This document shows, piece by piece, positions 51,149 to 61,358 of a DNA stretch of 64,000 bases (positions are counted from its first letter, which is position 1; each line of letters begins with the position of its first letter). Under the pieces are notes generated by a model that was given only the letters and a program-made list of their open reading frames with translations, ran no database searches and was not told the origin of the DNA. Both the position numbers and the translations under genes were made by a program. Source of the DNA: Microbacterium thalassium (GTDB lineage Bacteria; Actinomycetota; Actinomycetes; Actinomycetales; Microbacteriaceae); contig NZ_JACHML010000001.1 in the NCBI RefSeq assembly GCF_014208045.1, positions 310,001 to 374,000 of the forward strand, given 5' to 3'.

Positions 51149-51180
51149 AACCCTCGCGTAGCTTCTACATCGCGGGGGTT
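51149..51180 (+). terminator. Terminator, probably the original tRNA-Phe terminator
   Basis: AACCCTCGCG pairs with CGCGGGGGTT (one G-T) around 12 bases, followed by TCGTCTTTCC. It is 28 bases past the tRNA-Phe fragment, where the terminator of the target tRNA would be before integration. Confidence 0.7.
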
Positions 51181-51207
51181 TCGTCTTTCCCGGGCCTTGC
51201 GCTCAAG

Positions 51208-51909
51208 CTAGAGCCGCCGGATCTCGACGCGCGGACGCACCGCGATGTCGGTCAGCTGCACGTCCGCGGGTGCATCGACGACGAACCTCACGACCTCGGC
51301 GACCGAGGCGGGCGTGATGTAGCGCTCCCGTTCGTACTCACCGCCGGCGTAGTCCACCAGCTGGCGCTGCATCGCCGTGTCGGTCTGCCCGGGGGCGACC
51401 GTGACGACCCGGATGCGCGAGGCCTCCTCGTCGATGCGCAGCACGTCCGCCACGGCGCGCAGCGCGTGCTTGCTCGCGCTGTAGACGACGTTGCCCGGCA
51501 CCGGGCGCGTGCCGGCGCCAGAGCCGATGAACACCACTGTGCCCGCCGACGCGCGCAGCAGGGGCAGGACGAGACCGGTGAGCACGGCTGGAGCGACCAC
51601 GTTCGTGGTGAGCTGCGTCGTCCACTGCTCGGCGGAGGCCTCGTCGACGCGACCCGGGTCGGCGATCGCCGCGCCGTGCACGAGCACGTCGAGCCGGTGG
51701 AGCGTCTCGACGAGCGGCGCGAACGCGGCGGTGTCGGTGAGCTCCAGCGTCCACGTCGTCACGCCGTCGATGCGCCCGAGCGCCTCGAGCGACGAGGCGC
51801 GGCGGCCGACGGCGATCACATCGTGCGTGCGCGCGAGGTCGCGCACGATCTCCTCTCCCATGCCGCCGGTGGCTCCGGTGACGAGGGCGACGGGGCGGGG
51901 ATCGGTCAT
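51208..51909 (-). CDS. Short-chain dehydrogenase/reductase
   Basis: This 233-residue Rossmann-fold oxidoreductase has the cofactor motif TGATGGMG near residue 12, the active-site YSASK with Tyr about residue 143, and the Ser a few residues earlier in GSGAGTRP. The RR after VIAVG suggests NADP preference. It overlaps the FAD/NAD(P)-binding gene by 4 bases and is probably co-transcribed with it. The substrate is unknown. A long antisense-like frame across this gene and its neighbour is a shadow. Confidence 0.9.
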   Translation of the reverse strand: MTDPRPVALVTGATGGMGEEIVRDLARTHDVIAVGRRASSLEALGRIDGVTTWTLELTDTAAFAPLVETLHRLDVLVHGAAIADPGRVDEASAEQWTTQLTTNVVAPAVLTGLVLPLLRASAGTVVFIGSGAGTRPVPGNVVYSASKHALRAVADVLRIDEEASRIRVVTVAPGQTDTAMQRQLVDYAGGEYERERYITPASVAEVVRFVVDAPADVQLTDIAVRPRVEIRRL

Positions 51910-53894
51910 GCGGTGCTCCTGACGGTGGCGGGGACGGATGCCGCGGCGAGCGCGATCGCGAGCGCACTGCGGGCGACGCGGTCGGTCTCGCGCAGCATCG
52001 TGGAATCGGCCCTCGGCATCGGGCTGATGATCGTGTCGTGCAGCGCGGCGTCGAGCGGGATGCCGGCGACGTGCACGGCGGGATCGACGGAGCCGTCCCG
52101 GCCGATGAGGCGTCCCGTGCCGGGGTCGATGTCGAACGCCTCGGTCGGGACCGCTCCACCGCCCGGGCTCGGTGCGCCGAACGGGCGCGCGCGGCCGGCG
52201 TCGATGAGCGAGCGCGCGAGAGGGTCCGCCGTCTCCCGCAGGTCGTGAGGGTGCATGAACGCATCGACGAGGACGTCCGCGTCCACACCCGACCCGTCGA
52301 CGTCCGCGGAAGACGCGTGGAACCGCCCGTTCTCCACGGTCACGTTCGCCGCCGGTCCCACGAATCGTACGAGCCCGGCGTCGATCAGGGCGAGCAGCTG
52401 CCGGGAGCGGAACGCGGGCGGCCCCGAGCCGAACATGCCGCCGGCGGCGTGCAGCAGCGCGAAGCCGGCCTCTCGCGACCGCGCGTCGTAGCCGCCGAAC
52501 GACCCCAGCACGCTCGCGGGCTGCCGTGCCGAGGCGATCGACCACAGTCCCGCCTTGAGCGGGCTGTCGGCGCCGCGGGCCGCCTCGGCGAGGTCCTCGA
52601 CGATCGCGTCGCGGACGAACGCGTCGAAGGCGGCAGGGCCCGAGAACGTCTGGCGCACGGGGTCGATCGCGGCCCGCAGATCGAACCGATCGCGGGGGTC
52701 GGGGACGAACGGCGCGACAGCCGCGGCGAGCGCGTCGATGTGGCCGGGTGCGCGGTCGATGACCCGGACGAGGTCGGCGAGCCCGATCGTCACGGCTCCC
52801 GGACGCACGCGGTCGAGCGTCGCGTAGTACGCCTCGAAGGCGTCGCGCAGGATGAGCGGCCAGACGTCGGCGTCGAAGTCGATCGGGCGTGACATGCGCG
52901 TGGCGTCCACTCCCCGCAACCGGCGCTGCGGGGCCCGCGGCGGCAGCGATCCGTAGAGCGACTTGGCGCGGAACGGCAGTCCTCGGCGCGACGTCGCGTG
53001 CAGCACCGGCTCGTCGCCGGATGCCTCGTAGCGCAGCAATCCGTCCTCGGACTCGAGGAATCGCCCTCCACGACCGATCGTGAGCAGGGCCATGGTGTCG
53101 TAGAAGCCCATGCCGAGTCCCCGAACGATGACGGGGGCTCCCGCGGGCACGGCGGCGAGATCCTGATCGGCGGGGCTGTCGGGTCGCACCCACAGCAGCC
53201 CGCGACGAGCGGCCGGCCCGGCGAGCGCCGACTCGGACGCGGTCGCACCGCGCGGCATCCAGCCGGTCGCGGCCACGACGGCATCCGCGGGGATCTCGCG
53301 CCCGTCGGCGAGGCTCAGGATCTCGCGCCCGCCCGAGCGCTCGACGGCGACGACGCGACCGAGGTGCTCGCGCACACGCACGCCGCCCGGAAGCATCGCC
53401 ACCGCGCGAGCGTGGCACCAGCGGAGATACTCGCCGTAGAGCGCGCGGCTCGGATGCGAATGGGGGACGAGACCGGTGAGCTCGGCCGCGTACTCGTCCA
53501 CGAGCCCGGGTCGCACCGGCACGTCGGCGAACGCCGCGACGTGCGAGGCCGCGATGTCCGCGACGACCGCCGCCGTGTCGGAGCTCGGCCGCTCCGCGTG
53601 GAGCGCCAGGACACACCATTCGTACATCGTCGGCCCCTCGACGACGGCTCCCGTCATCGTCACGGAGTCATCGGTGAACAGCGTGACGGCGTCGGCGAGG
53701 GTGTTCATGCACAGCTCGCGCACCTGATCCGTGCGCCACGTGCGTCCGGCGCCCACCTGCGTGTCGTCGATGATGTGGAGATCGAGATCGACGTCCGCCC
53801 GATCGCGCAGGGCGGCGCCGAGTCGTTCGATCAGGGAGACGCCGCGCGGGCCTCCTCCGATGAGGGCGATCGAGGCGGGCGCGGGGGTTGTCAT
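51906..53894 (-). CDS. FAD/NAD(P)-binding protein
   Basis: This 662-residue protein begins with a dinucleotide-binding motif IALIGGGPRGVSLIERL. TWRTDQVRELCMNT and VVAATGWMPRG (second dinucleotide region) match the FAD-NAD(P)-binding family of HI0933-like and lysine-monooxygenase-like flavoproteins. The C-terminal half contains RPFGAPSPGGGAVPTEAFDIDPGTGRLIGRDGSVDPAVHVAGIP. It likely performs a flavin-dependent redox step with the SDR encoded next to it (4-base overlap); the substrate is not evident. No signal peptide. Confidence 0.85.
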   Translation of the reverse strand: MTTPAPASIALIGGGPRGVSLIERLGAALRDRADVDLDLHIIDDTQVGAGRTWRTDQVRELCMNTLADAVTLFTDDSVTMTGAVVEGPTMYEWCVLALHAERPSSDTAAVVADIAASHVAAFADVPVRPGLVDEYAAELTGLVPHSHPSRALYGEYLRWCHARAVAMLPGGVRVREHLGRVVAVERSGGREILSLADGREIPADAVVAATGWMPRGATASESALAGPAARRGLLWVRPDSPADQDLAAVPAGAPVIVRGLGMGFYDTMALLTIGRGGRFLESEDGLLRYEASGDEPVLHATSRRGLPFRAKSLYGSLPPRAPQRRLRGVDATRMSRPIDFDADVWPLILRDAFEAYYATLDRVRPGAVTIGLADLVRVIDRAPGHIDALAAAVAPFVPDPRDRFDLRAAIDPVRQTFSGPAAFDAFVRDAIVEDLAEAARGADSPLKAGLWSIASARQPASVLGSFGGYDARSREAGFALLHAAGGMFGSGPPAFRSRQLLALIDAGLVRFVGPAANVTVENGRFHASSADVDGSGVDADVLVDAFMHPHDLRETADPLARSLIDAGRARPFGAPSPGGGAVPTEAFDIDPGTGRLIGRDGSVDPAVHVAGIPLDAALHDTIISPMPRADSTMLRETDRVARSALAIALAAASVPATVRSTA

Positions 53895-53963
53895 CCCTCC
53901 TGTTATACGTCCCCACGAGCCGCCGACTCGAACCGCGGCGTCACAGACGATGCACGGGGGCGC

Positions 53964-54458
53964 TCAATCCTGCTCGGCGAGCATCCCCGCGCCGTCACGC
54001 AGCTCGAACACCAGCTGCGTCTCGGTGGCGCGGACGATCGGGTGCACCGTGATGTGGCGCAGCACGATGTCGCGGAGCGCCTCGGCGTCCTCGACGGCGA
54101 CGTGCACGAGGAAGTCGTCGACGCCGGCGACGTGGAAGACCTGCAGCACCTTGGGCGTCGCGGCGAGCGCGTCGAACAGCGCGTGCACCCCTTCCGGCGT
54201 GTGCGACCCGAGCCGGACCCGGATGATGCCCTGCAGCGGCAGCCCGAGGGCCGCGCCGTCCACGCGGACGCGGGTGTCGCGGATGATGCCCCGCGCGCGC
54301 AGCGAGCGGACCCGGTGGGCGCACGTCGACTCGGCCAGCCGCAGCTGCTGGGCCAGCGCCTTGTTGCTCATCTCGGCGTTCCGGGTCAGCGCCCGCAGGA
54401 TCGCGAGATCGACGGCATCGAGCTGTCGCGCCGTCTCGTCCGTCTGCTCGATCCGCAA
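53964..54458 (-). CDS. Lrp/AsnC-family transcriptional regulator
   Basis: This 164-residue protein has an N-terminal HTH (LDAVDLAILRALTRNAEMSNKALAQQLRLAESTCAHRVRSL) and a C-terminal RAM ligand-binding domain (VFHVAGVDDFLVHVAVED). The apparent start is TTG at 54458. It is divergent from a PLP-dependent sulfur amino acid enzyme, 91 bases away, which is the standard arrangement for Lrp regulators controlling amino-acid catabolic genes. It probably responds to methionine or a related amino acid. Confidence 0.9.
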   Translation of the reverse strand: MRIEQTDETARQLDAVDLAILRALTRNAEMSNKALAQQLRLAESTCAHRVRSLRARGIIRDTRVRVDGAALGLPLQGIIRVRLGSHTPEGVHALFDALAATPKVLQVFHVAGVDDFLVHVAVEDAEALRDIVLRHITVHPIVRATETQLVFELRDGAGMLAEQD

Positions 54459-54549
54459 TCTTCGCCCTCCCCGGCCTGGCTCTGCCGCACGGAATTCGCC
54501 CGATGCCGCTTCAGCCGCGGATTCTGCCGCGACGTGACCGCATCATCGC

Positions 54550-55782
54550 ATGATCCCCAAGACTCTCGCCATGGATCTGCCGTCGCCCCTGCATCCCGAC
54601 ACCCTCGCCGTCCACGCCGGACGCGACGATCTGGCCGGGCTCGGCGTGCATGCGCTGCCGATCGATCTGAGCACCACGAACCCGCTCCCCGACGTCGACC
54701 TCGGCGGGTACTCCTACGAGTCGATGGCCGGCGGCGGCCGGCCGCTCGAGTCCGGCGGCTATGTCTACGCGCGGCTGTGGAATCCGACCGTGGCGCGGTT
54801 CGAGTCGGCTCTCGCCGAACTCGAGCACGCCGACACCGCGGTGGCGTTCTCGTCCGGCATGGCCGCCATGACGGCCGTGATCCTCGCGCACGCCTCGGCG
54901 ACCGGCAGGCGCCACGTGGTCGCCGTCCGGCCACTGTACGGCGGCACCGACCACCTGCTCGGATCGGGCCTGCTCGGCGTGGAGACGACGTTCTGCGACG
55001 AGGACGGCGTGGCCGGCAGCATCCGCCCCGACACCGGACTGATCGTGCTCGAGACGCCGGCGAACCCGACGCTCGACCTCGTCGACATCGCGTCCGTCGT
55101 CGCGCAGGCGGACGGGGTCCCCGTCGTCGTCGACAACACCTTCGCCACGCCGGTCCTGCAGAACCCCCTGGACCTCGGCGCCGCGATGGCGCTCCACAGC
55201 GCCACGAAGTACCTCGGCGGCCACGGCGACGTGATCGCCGGCGTCGTGGCGTGCGACGAGACCACCGCCGAAGCGCTGCGCCGCGTCCGTGCGATCACGG
55301 GGGGCCTGCTGCACCCGTTCGGCGCGTACCTGCTGCACCGGGGGCTGGCCACGCTGCCGATGCGGATGCAGCGCCAGCAGGCGACGGCGCAGCGCGTGGC
55401 ACGCGCCCTGGCCGACCACCCGCACGTCGCCGAGGTGTTCCATCCCGGGCTCGACGATGATCCGCGCGGGCTGATCGGACGACAGCTGCGCGGCACCGGC
55501 GCGATGGTGGCGTTCCGCGTCCACGGCGGCTACGCGGCCGCGAGCACCGTGCTGTCGTCGACGCGGCTGTTCACCCACGCGGTCTCGCTGGGCGGCGTCG
55601 ATTCGCTCATCCAGCATCCGGCCGCGCTCACCCACCGCCCGGTTCCGTCCGAGGCTCGCCCGTCGGCGGACCTCATCCGGCTCTCGATCGGCCTCGAGGA
55701 CCCGGGCGATCTCATCGGCGACCTCATGTCGGCGCTGGACGCCGCGCGCGCCGACGCGGCTACGGCAGCGGCGCGAAGCTGA
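54550..55782 (+). CDS. Cys/Met metabolism PLP-dependent enzyme (cystathionine gamma-synthase/methionine gamma-lyase-like)
   Basis: This 410-residue fold-type I PLP enzyme has YARLWNPTVARFESALAELE, AVAFSSGMAAMTAV, VVVDNTFATPVLQNPLDLGA and the PLP-lysine SATKYLGGHGDVIAG (Lys220). SLGGVDSLIQHPA and IRLSIGLEDPGDLIGDL close the family signature. It acts on sulfur amino acids in the cytosol; a lyase role fits its Lrp neighbour better than biosynthesis, but the sequence does not decide. The start is ATG 54550; a second ATG at 54571 is possible. Confidence 0.9.
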   Translation: MIPKTLAMDLPSPLHPDTLAVHAGRDDLAGLGVHALPIDLSTTNPLPDVDLGGYSYESMAGGGRPLESGGYVYARLWNPTVARFESALAELEHADTAVAFSSGMAAMTAVILAHASATGRRHVVAVRPLYGGTDHLLGSGLLGVETTFCDEDGVAGSIRPDTGLIVLETPANPTLDLVDIASVVAQADGVPVVVDNTFATPVLQNPLDLGAAMALHSATKYLGGHGDVIAGVVACDETTAEALRRVRAITGGLLHPFGAYLLHRGLATLPMRMQRQQATAQRVARALADHPHVAEVFHPGLDDDPRGLIGRQLRGTGAMVAFRVHGGYAAASTVLSSTRLFTHAVSLGGVDSLIQHPAALTHRPVPSEARPSADLIRLSIGLEDPGDLIGDLMSALDAARADAATAAARS

Positions 55783-57724
55783 ACGCCGCCGACGCCGACC
55801 CGCGCTTGACCAGCACCATGACCTCCTCGAACAGGCGATCCCGCGACAGCGACACGTTCCCGGCGAAGACCCCCGGCTCACCGGCCACGGGCCGGAGGAT
55901 GTGGCCGTCCGCCCACACCTGCACGGGGGCTCCGGCGGCGCCCTCGACCCGCACCGTGACCCGCCACGCCCGCGCTTCGCGGGTGAGCTCGACGGTGTGC
56001 GCGACATCGCCGGCGGCGTCGTCGACGACGGATGCCTCCGCCGGCTCGATCTGGTTCGCCGGCAGCGTCGGCGTGAGGAACGCCGCGACCCGCTCGCGCG
56101 TCACCTGCTCGTACGCGTAGGCGACGTCGATGAGCCGGTCGTCGCTGTAGGCGGCGCCCGCGAAGGTCAGGCCCACGGGCATCTGCGTGTCGGCCATGCA
56201 GCCCATCGGCACCGTGACCGTCGGGATGCCGAGGTGGCGGATCACCCGGTTGCCGTTGGAGTACACGACGCCGTTGCGCGACGCCGCCTCGCGGCTCTCG
56301 ACCCGCGTGAACAGGTCGTCGCGGCCGACGTCGCCCGCGGCCGGGAACACGACGAGGTCGAGGCCGCTGCCGGCCATCCACTGCTCGAAGTCCTCCACGC
56401 GCGCCTGCTCCAGACCCTCGAGCAGGTGGCTGAGCCCCGGCACGTCGTCGTACGAGGCCGGCAGGCCCTGCTTGACGAGTTCGGCGAGCCGCTGCCAGTC
56501 GAACCCGCCGCGGGCACGCGTGATCCACACCGGGATCGGGGCGTCGGCGATCGGGAACACGGTGTCGCCGTCGACGTCGGCCCACGAGTTCAGGGCGGGG
56601 TCGCCGTTGACCCGCAGGAACTCGTCCAGCGCCATCGCGGTGACCGGGCCCCCCTCGATCTGCCGCCATGTCGGCGGCACGAGGCCGCGGGCGGCGAGGC
56701 CCTCGGCATCCGGCCGGTCCTCCTCGTAGTTCGAGACGGCCGGGAAGTCGACCTCGATGACTTCGGCCCCGAGTCGCCGCAGGTGCCCGGCCGCGCGGTC
56801 CCACAGGGCGCGGACGGTCGGCCGGATCACCGGCGGATCCTGCGGCACCGGGTCCTCGCCGATGTAGAGCTTGGGCACTCCGATGCGCAGGCCGTCCAGT
56901 CGGCCCGGGCGGGGCCTGTCCAGCGGCCGCGGGAAGACCTCGTTCGGCGACGGCAGCGCGACGGTCGTCTGCTGGCGCCAGAAGTCACCCGTGCGGTCGG
57001 GATCGTCCACGGCGAGCACCTCGACCACCGCCATCAGGTCGGCGACGGTGCGCGTGTGCGGCACGACGACGTCGCACGTCGGGCGCAGCGGCCAGTTGCC
57101 GCGGATCGAGATCACGCCGCGCGAGGGCGTGTACGCCACGAGCGCGTTGTTCGAGGCGGGCGACCGCCCCGACGACACCGTCTCCTCGGCCATCCCGAAC
57201 GCGCACATGCTCGAGGCGGTCGCGGTACCCGAGCCGTTCGAAGATCCGGAGCCATAGGCGGCGGTGAGGTAGTCGGGGTTGTACGGGCTGCGGGCGTAGT
57301 CGTACAGCCCGGGCTGCACTCCCCCGGCCGCCATCGGCGGCATGTTGGTCTTCCCCAGCAGCACGGCGCCCGCCGCACGGAGCAGGGCGACGCTGGCGGC
57401 GTCCTCGGTGGCGACGAGGTCGGCGAGCGCCGGGCTCCCCGAGGCGACCGTCATCGCCTTCACCTTGTAGCTGTCCTTGACCGTGAACGGGATGCCTTCC
57501 AGAGGTCCGGCCGTCCCCTCCCGCCGGCGCCGATCGGAGGCGGCGGCCTCGGCGAGGCAATCGGGGTTCAGCACCGCGATCGCGTGGAGGCACAGCCCGG
57601 TGCGGTCGTAGTAGGCGATGCGGTTCAGATACGCGCACACGAGATCCACGCTCGTCACCGTTCCCGACTCGAGCGCCGCCTGCATGTCCCCGATGCCCAT
57701 CTCGACGACGTCGATGCGTTCCAC
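55760..57724 (-). CDS. Amidase-signature-family hydrolase
   Basis: This 654-residue protein has a GTG start at 57724 with GGGAGG 11 bases upstream. The amidase signature is present: catalytic Lys in [12 protein letters not shown], Ser-rich loop [30 protein letters not shown], and NMPPMAAGG. The ~100-residue C-terminal extension after [12 protein letters not shown] is beta-rich ([21 protein letters not shown]) and not part of the core. The Ser-cisSer-Lys triad appears complete. Substrate unknown. It overlaps the end of the PLP enzyme gene tail-to-tail by 23 bases and is divergent from pckG. Confidence 0.85.
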   Translation of the reverse strand: MERIDVVEMGIGDMQAALESGTVTSVDLVCAYLNRIAYYDRTGLCLHAIAVLNPDCLAEAAASDRRRREGTAGPLEGIPFTVKDSYKVKAMTVASGSPALADLVATEDAASVALLRAAGAVLLGKTNMPPMAAGGVQPGLYDYARSPYNPDYLTAAYGSGSSNGSGTATASSMCAFGMAEETVSSGRSPASNNALVAYTPSRGVISIRGNWPLRPTCDVVVPHTRTVADLMAVVEVLAVDDPDRTGDFWRQQTTVALPSPNEVFPRPLDRPRPGRLDGLRIGVPKLYIGEDPVPQDPPVIRPTVRALWDRAAGHLRRLGAEVIEVDFPAVSNYEEDRPDAEGLAARGLVPPTWRQIEGGPVTAMALDEFLRVNGDPALNSWADVDGDTVFPIADAPIPVWITRARGGFDWQRLAELVKQGLPASYDDVPGLSHLLEGLEQARVEDFEQWMAGSGLDLVVFPAAGDVGRDDLFTRVESREAASRNGVVYSNGNRVIRHLGIPTVTVPMGCMADTQMPVGLTFAGAAYSDDRLIDVAYAYEQVTRERVAAFLTPTLPANQIEPAEASVVDDAAGDVAHTVELTREARAWRVTVRVEGAAGAPVQVWADGHILRPVAGEPGVFAGNVSLSRDRLFEEVMVLVKRGSASAAFSFAPLP

Positions 57725-57899
57725 GATCCTGGTACCTCCCGTTTCGTCCTGCCGGTGGCTCCATCTTGGTCCCCCGCGGATGCCGCGCGCGCCGGCATCC
57801 GCTTTCCCGGTTTCGGGTGGGCTTCGCCGCGAACCGGGTCGATACCACCCAGCGGGACGAACCATGGTGCGCCGATCGCCTTCGCGGCATGCTGGGGGC

Positions 57900-59741
57900 A
57901 TGACCGCACCAGAGTGGATGCGACACGAGGGGCTGAGGTCCTGGGTCGCCGAGATGACTGATCTGTGTACGCCCGCCGACATCCATTGGTGCGACGGCTC
58001 CGACGAGGAGTACGACCGGCTGTGCCAGGAGCTGGTCGAGGCGGGGACCTTCATCCGCCTCAACCCCGAGAAGCGGCCGAACAGCTTCCTCGCGCGCAGC
58101 GACGCGAGCGATGTCGCCCGCGTCGAGGAGCGCACGTTCATCTGCTCGCGCACCGAAGAGGACGCGGGGCCCACCAACAACTGGATGGACCCCAAGGAGA
58201 TGCACGAGATCCTGCGCGAGAAGTTCGCGGGGAGCATGACGGGGCGCACGATGTACGTCGTGCCGTTCAGCATGGGGCCCCTCGGGTCGCCCATCGCGCA
58301 GCTCGGCGTGCAGATCACCGACTCGCCGTACGCCGTGGTGAACATGAAGATCATGACGCGCATGGGACGAGACGCCCTGCACGAGCTCGGCACGCACGGC
58401 GAGTTCGTCCCCTGCATGCACACCGTCGGGGCGCCGCTCGCGCCGGGCGAGCAGGACGTGGCCTGGCCGTGCAACGACGAGAAGTACATCGTGCACTTCC
58501 CCGAGACGCTCGAGATCTGGTCGTACGGGTCGGGGTACGGCGGCAACGCGCTGCTGGGCAAGAAGTGCCTCGCGCTGCGCATCGCCTCGAAGATGGCCCG
58601 CGACGACGGCTGGCTCGCCGAGCACATGCTGATCCTCGGCGTCACCGACCCCGAGGGCGAGAAGACCTATGTCGCAGCGGCGTTCCCGAGTGCGTGCGGC
58701 AAGACCAACTTCGCGATGCTCGTGCCCCCGAAGAACTTCTCCGACGACGGCTGGAAGGTCACGACGGTCGGCGACGACATCGCCTGGATCAAACCGGACG
58801 ACGAGGGGCGCCTGCGTGCCATCAACCCCGAAGCGGGCTACTTCGGGGTCGCGCCGGGCACGTCGTACTCCACCAACCCGAGCGCGATGGAGTCGGTGCG
58901 CTCCGACACCATCTTCACCAATGTCGCGCTCACCGACGAGGGCGACGTGTGGTGGGAGGGCATGGACGGCCCGAAGCCCGATCACCTCATCGACTGGCAG
59001 GGCAACGACTGGACGCCGGATGCCGACCGCAAGGCCGCGCACCCGAACTCCCGCTTCACGGCGCCGGCCAGCCTCAACCCCGCCCTCGACGAGGCGTGGG
59101 ACGACCCGAAGGGCGTGCCCATCAAGGCGTTCGTGTTCGGCGGCCGTCGCGCCGGCACCATCCCGCTGATCACCCAGAGCTTCAACTGGGCCTACGGCGT
59201 CTACATGGCGGCCACGATGGGGTCCGAGACCACCGCCGCTGCCGCCGGCCAGCAGGGCGTCGTGCGCCGCGACCCGTTCGCGATGCTGCCGTTCGCCGGC
59301 TACCACATGGGCGACTACATCAACCACTGGCTCGCGTTCGGCCGCAAGATCCCGAACCCGCCGCGCATCTTCCAGGTCAACTGGTTCCGCCGCGACGAGC
59401 ACGGCAGGTTCCTGTGGCCCGGCTTCGGCGAGAACATGCGCGTGCTGCAGTGGATCGTCGCCCGCGCCCGCGGGCGTGCGCTCGCCATCGAGAGCCCGCT
59501 GGGCTGGATGCCGCGCTACGAGGACCTGACCTGGGACGGTCTGGACTTCTCGGAGCAGGACTTCTTCAAGTGCATGGCCATCAACCGCCGCGACTGGACC
59601 AACGAGCTGCTGGACGTCGAGGAGCTCTTCATGAAGCTCTACAACCGGCTGCCGAAGGAGATGGAGATGATCCGCTCGCTCACCACGAGCGCGCTGTGGC
59701 GGTCGCCGAAGAACTGGGAGATGAACTCCGACCCGACCTGA
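57900..59741 (+). CDS. pckG: Phosphoenolpyruvate carboxykinase (GTP)
   Basis: This 613-residue enzyme converts oxaloacetate and GTP to PEP, CO2 and GDP in gluconeogenesis. It shows [18 protein letters not shown], the active-site P-loop with cysteine [13 protein letters not shown] (Cys266), [10 protein letters not shown], and the late [14 protein letters not shown] and [19 protein letters not shown]. The length matches bacterial GTP-type enzymes. ATG 57900 gives a typical N-terminus; an ATG at 57864 is in frame but adds atypical residues. It is a core-chromosome gene. Confidence 0.97.
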   Translation: MTAPEWMRHEGLRSWVAEMTDLCTPADIHWCDGSDEEYDRLCQELVEAGTFIRLNPEKRPNSFLARSDASDVARVEERTFICSRTEEDAGPTNNWMDPKEMHEILREKFAGSMTGRTMYVVPFSMGPLGSPIAQLGVQITDSPYAVVNMKIMTRMGRDALHELGTHGEFVPCMHTVGAPLAPGEQDVAWPCNDEKYIVHFPETLEIWSYGSGYGGNALLGKKCLALRIASKMARDDGWLAEHMLILGVTDPEGEKTYVAAAFPSACGKTNFAMLVPPKNFSDDGWKVTTVGDDIAWIKPDDEGRLRAINPEAGYFGVAPGTSYSTNPSAMESVRSDTIFTNVALTDEGDVWWEGMDGPKPDHLIDWQGNDWTPDADRKAAHPNSRFTAPASLNPALDEAWDDPKGVPIKAFVFGGRRAGTIPLITQSFNWAYGVYMAATMGSETTAAAAGQQGVVRRDPFAMLPFAGYHMGDYINHWLAFGRKIPNPPRIFQVNWFRRDEHGRFLWPGFGENMRVLQWIVARARGRALAIESPLGWMPRYEDLTWDGLDFSEQDFFKCMAINRRDWTNELLDVEELFMKLYNRLPKEMEMIRSLTTSALWRSPKNWEMNSDPT

Positions 59742-59751
59742 TCACCGGCGG

Positions 59752-59782
59752 CCCGGGCCGGGACCTTCGTCTCTGGCCCGGG
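59752..59782 (+). terminator. Hairpin downstream of pckG
   Basis: CCCGGGCC (59752-59759) pairs with GGCCCGGG (59775-59782) around a 15-base loop, 11 bases past the pckG stop. A terminator without a T tract is likely. Confidence 0.5.
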
Positions 59783-59808
59783 AGCCGCGGTGCATCCAGC
59801 CTGGTGCC

Positions 59809-60303
59809 ATGCAGCCGCAGGACTACTCCGCCCGGACGGCCTACCGGCCGCCGAAGCGCCTGTATGCACGGTTGAACCGGCTGATCGGCGTGCCGCTCGC
59901 ACGACTGGGGTGGACGCCCTCCGACGTCGTCTCGCTCGAGGTCCGCGGACGCTCGAGCGGGCGGACGCGCTCGACGCCCGTCGTGCTCGCCCGGTACGAG
60001 GGGGCCACGTACGTCGTGTCGCTCGCGGGCGAGGCGCAGTGGGTGCGCAACGTCCGCGCCGACGGCGGGCGGGCGGTGCTCCGTCGCCGGAAGCCCGTGG
60101 AGGTGATCCTCGAGGAACTCCCCGTCGCCGAGCGGGCGCCGATCCTCGCCGCGTACCTGCACCAGTCGGCCCGCCGGGGCGGGGACGACGCCGCCGCCGG
60201 GCAGGCCCGGAACTACTTCGGGCTCGCGGGCACAGCGACCCTCGAGGACTTCGCCGCGATCGCGGACCGGTATCCCGTCTTCCGCGTGCGCCGACTCGCG
60301 TGA
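59809..60303 (+). CDS. Deazaflavin (F420)-dependent nitroreductase-like protein
   Basis: This 164-residue protein of the Ddn/DUF385 split-beta-barrel type contains VVSLEVRGRSSGRTRSTPVVLARYEGATYVV, then AQWVRNVRADGGRAVLRRR, the usual GRxSGxxRxTPV ... WxxNxRA pattern. Family members bind F420 or a related flavin and reduce small molecules; the substrate here is unknown. ATG 59809 follows the pckG terminator hairpin and the gene seems monocistronic. Confidence 0.85.
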   Translation: MQPQDYSARTAYRPPKRLYARLNRLIGVPLARLGWTPSDVVSLEVRGRSSGRTRSTPVVLARYEGATYVVSLAGEAQWVRNVRADGGRAVLRRRKPVEVILEELPVAERAPILAAYLHQSARRGGDDAAAGQARNYFGLAGTATLEDFAAIADRYPVFRVRRLA

Positions 60304-60387
60304 TCTCGCCTCGGCCAGCCCATGCGCGAGCTAGGCTGAGCGAGGCGAGGACTCCCGACGCATCGGGTCACGGGGAGGAGATGATCC

Positions 60388-61326
60388 ATGTCGCCAACAC
60401 GCGTCAGTGTCGTCATCGCCACGAACCGTGGCGGGCCCTATCTTCGTGAGGCGATCGACTCGGTGAACGCGCAGACGACTCCGGTGCGCGAGGTTGTCGT
60501 CGTCGACGACGGCTCTCCGCACCCCGCGGAGCTCGGGGCCATCGGCGCCGATCTCGGAGTGCGCGTGCTGCGACAGCCATCACGAGGAGTGTCGGCTGCC
60601 CGCAACTACGGCGCACGTCATACGACAGGGGATTGGATCGCGTTCCTGGACGACGACGATGTGTGGCACCCGGAGAGGATCGCGGCACAGCTGGAGGCGG
60701 TCGATGCTGACCCGGACGCCATCGCATGCGGAGCAGGCATATGGATCATCGATCGACACGGCGAAGCGACCGGGACGTCGTGGGGTCTGCCCGCGTCGGA
60801 CCGCTGTGACATGCTCCGCGGCGCGGCTCCGCTCCCGCACGTGGCGACGCTGCTGGTGAGGCGGGATGTGTTCGCCGACCTCGGCGGGTTCGACCCCTCC
60901 TTCTCCCACTCCGAAGACATCGAGTTGATGCTCCGCCTGCTTCAGGTAGGTCGCTTCGCGGCCGTCGATCGTCCGCTCATCGCCTACCGCCGTCACGACT
61001 CGAACACGTCCGGCGGCCCGCAGGACGTCTCAGGCCAGTTTCGCGCGCTGCGACACCAGATTCGCCAGTCGGCCCGGCGAGGGGACGCGGTCGCCGCGGG
61101 TCTCCTGAGAGAGAACCGCGCGCGCTTCCGCGCGGCGATCGCCGACGGCGCGGCTGCGTCGGTGCTCGCGGGACTCCGCCGAGGTCGGTGGCGCCGCTCA
61201 GCTGCCGATATGTCGCGGGGTCTGCGCTGGGCGCCGGTCGCGTTCACGCGGGCGACCGCGCGCCGCGCAACGAGGTTCGTCACGAGAGGACCGCGCTCGA
61301 GCGAGCAGGCGCCGGATCGCGGCTAG
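60388..61326 (+). CDS. Family 2 glycosyltransferase
   Basis: This 312-residue GT-A enzyme starts RVSVVIATNRGGPYLREAIDSV and has EVVVVDDGS, GVSAARNYGARHTTGDWIAFLDDDDVW with the DxD motif, and a catalytic-base-like SHSEDIELMLRLL. The C-terminal ~80 residues are basic and could associate with the membrane. GGGGAGGAGATG lies before the ATG as SD. It probably transfers a sugar in cell-surface polysaccharide synthesis, in line with its two convergent neighbours. Confidence 0.9.
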   Translation: MSPTRVSVVIATNRGGPYLREAIDSVNAQTTPVREVVVVDDGSPHPAELGAIGADLGVRVLRQPSRGVSAARNYGARHTTGDWIAFLDDDDVWHPERIAAQLEAVDADPDAIACGAGIWIIDRHGEATGTSWGLPASDRCDMLRGAAPLPHVATLLVRRDVFADLGGFDPSFSHSEDIELMLRLLQVGRFAAVDRPLIAYRRHDSNTSGGPQDVSGQFRALRHQIRQSARRGDAVAAGLLRENRARFRAAIADGAAASVLAGLRRGRWRRSAADMSRGLRWAPVAFTRATARRATRFVTRGPRSSEQAPDRG

Positions 61327-61358
61327 CGACTCGTCGCCACCGGACCACGATCCCGAGA

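Noticed and set aside
51208..53619. 803-residue minus-strand open frame across the SDR and flavoprotein genes
   Set aside because: Its N-terminal part is Arg-rich low complexity in the wrong frame; the true genes are the SDR and the FAD/NAD(P)-binding protein in their own frames.
55760..58645. 961-residue minus-strand frame that would fuse the amidase with a long N-terminus
   Set aside because: The upstream part is a shadow of pckG; a GTG with SD at 57724 gives a normal amidase.
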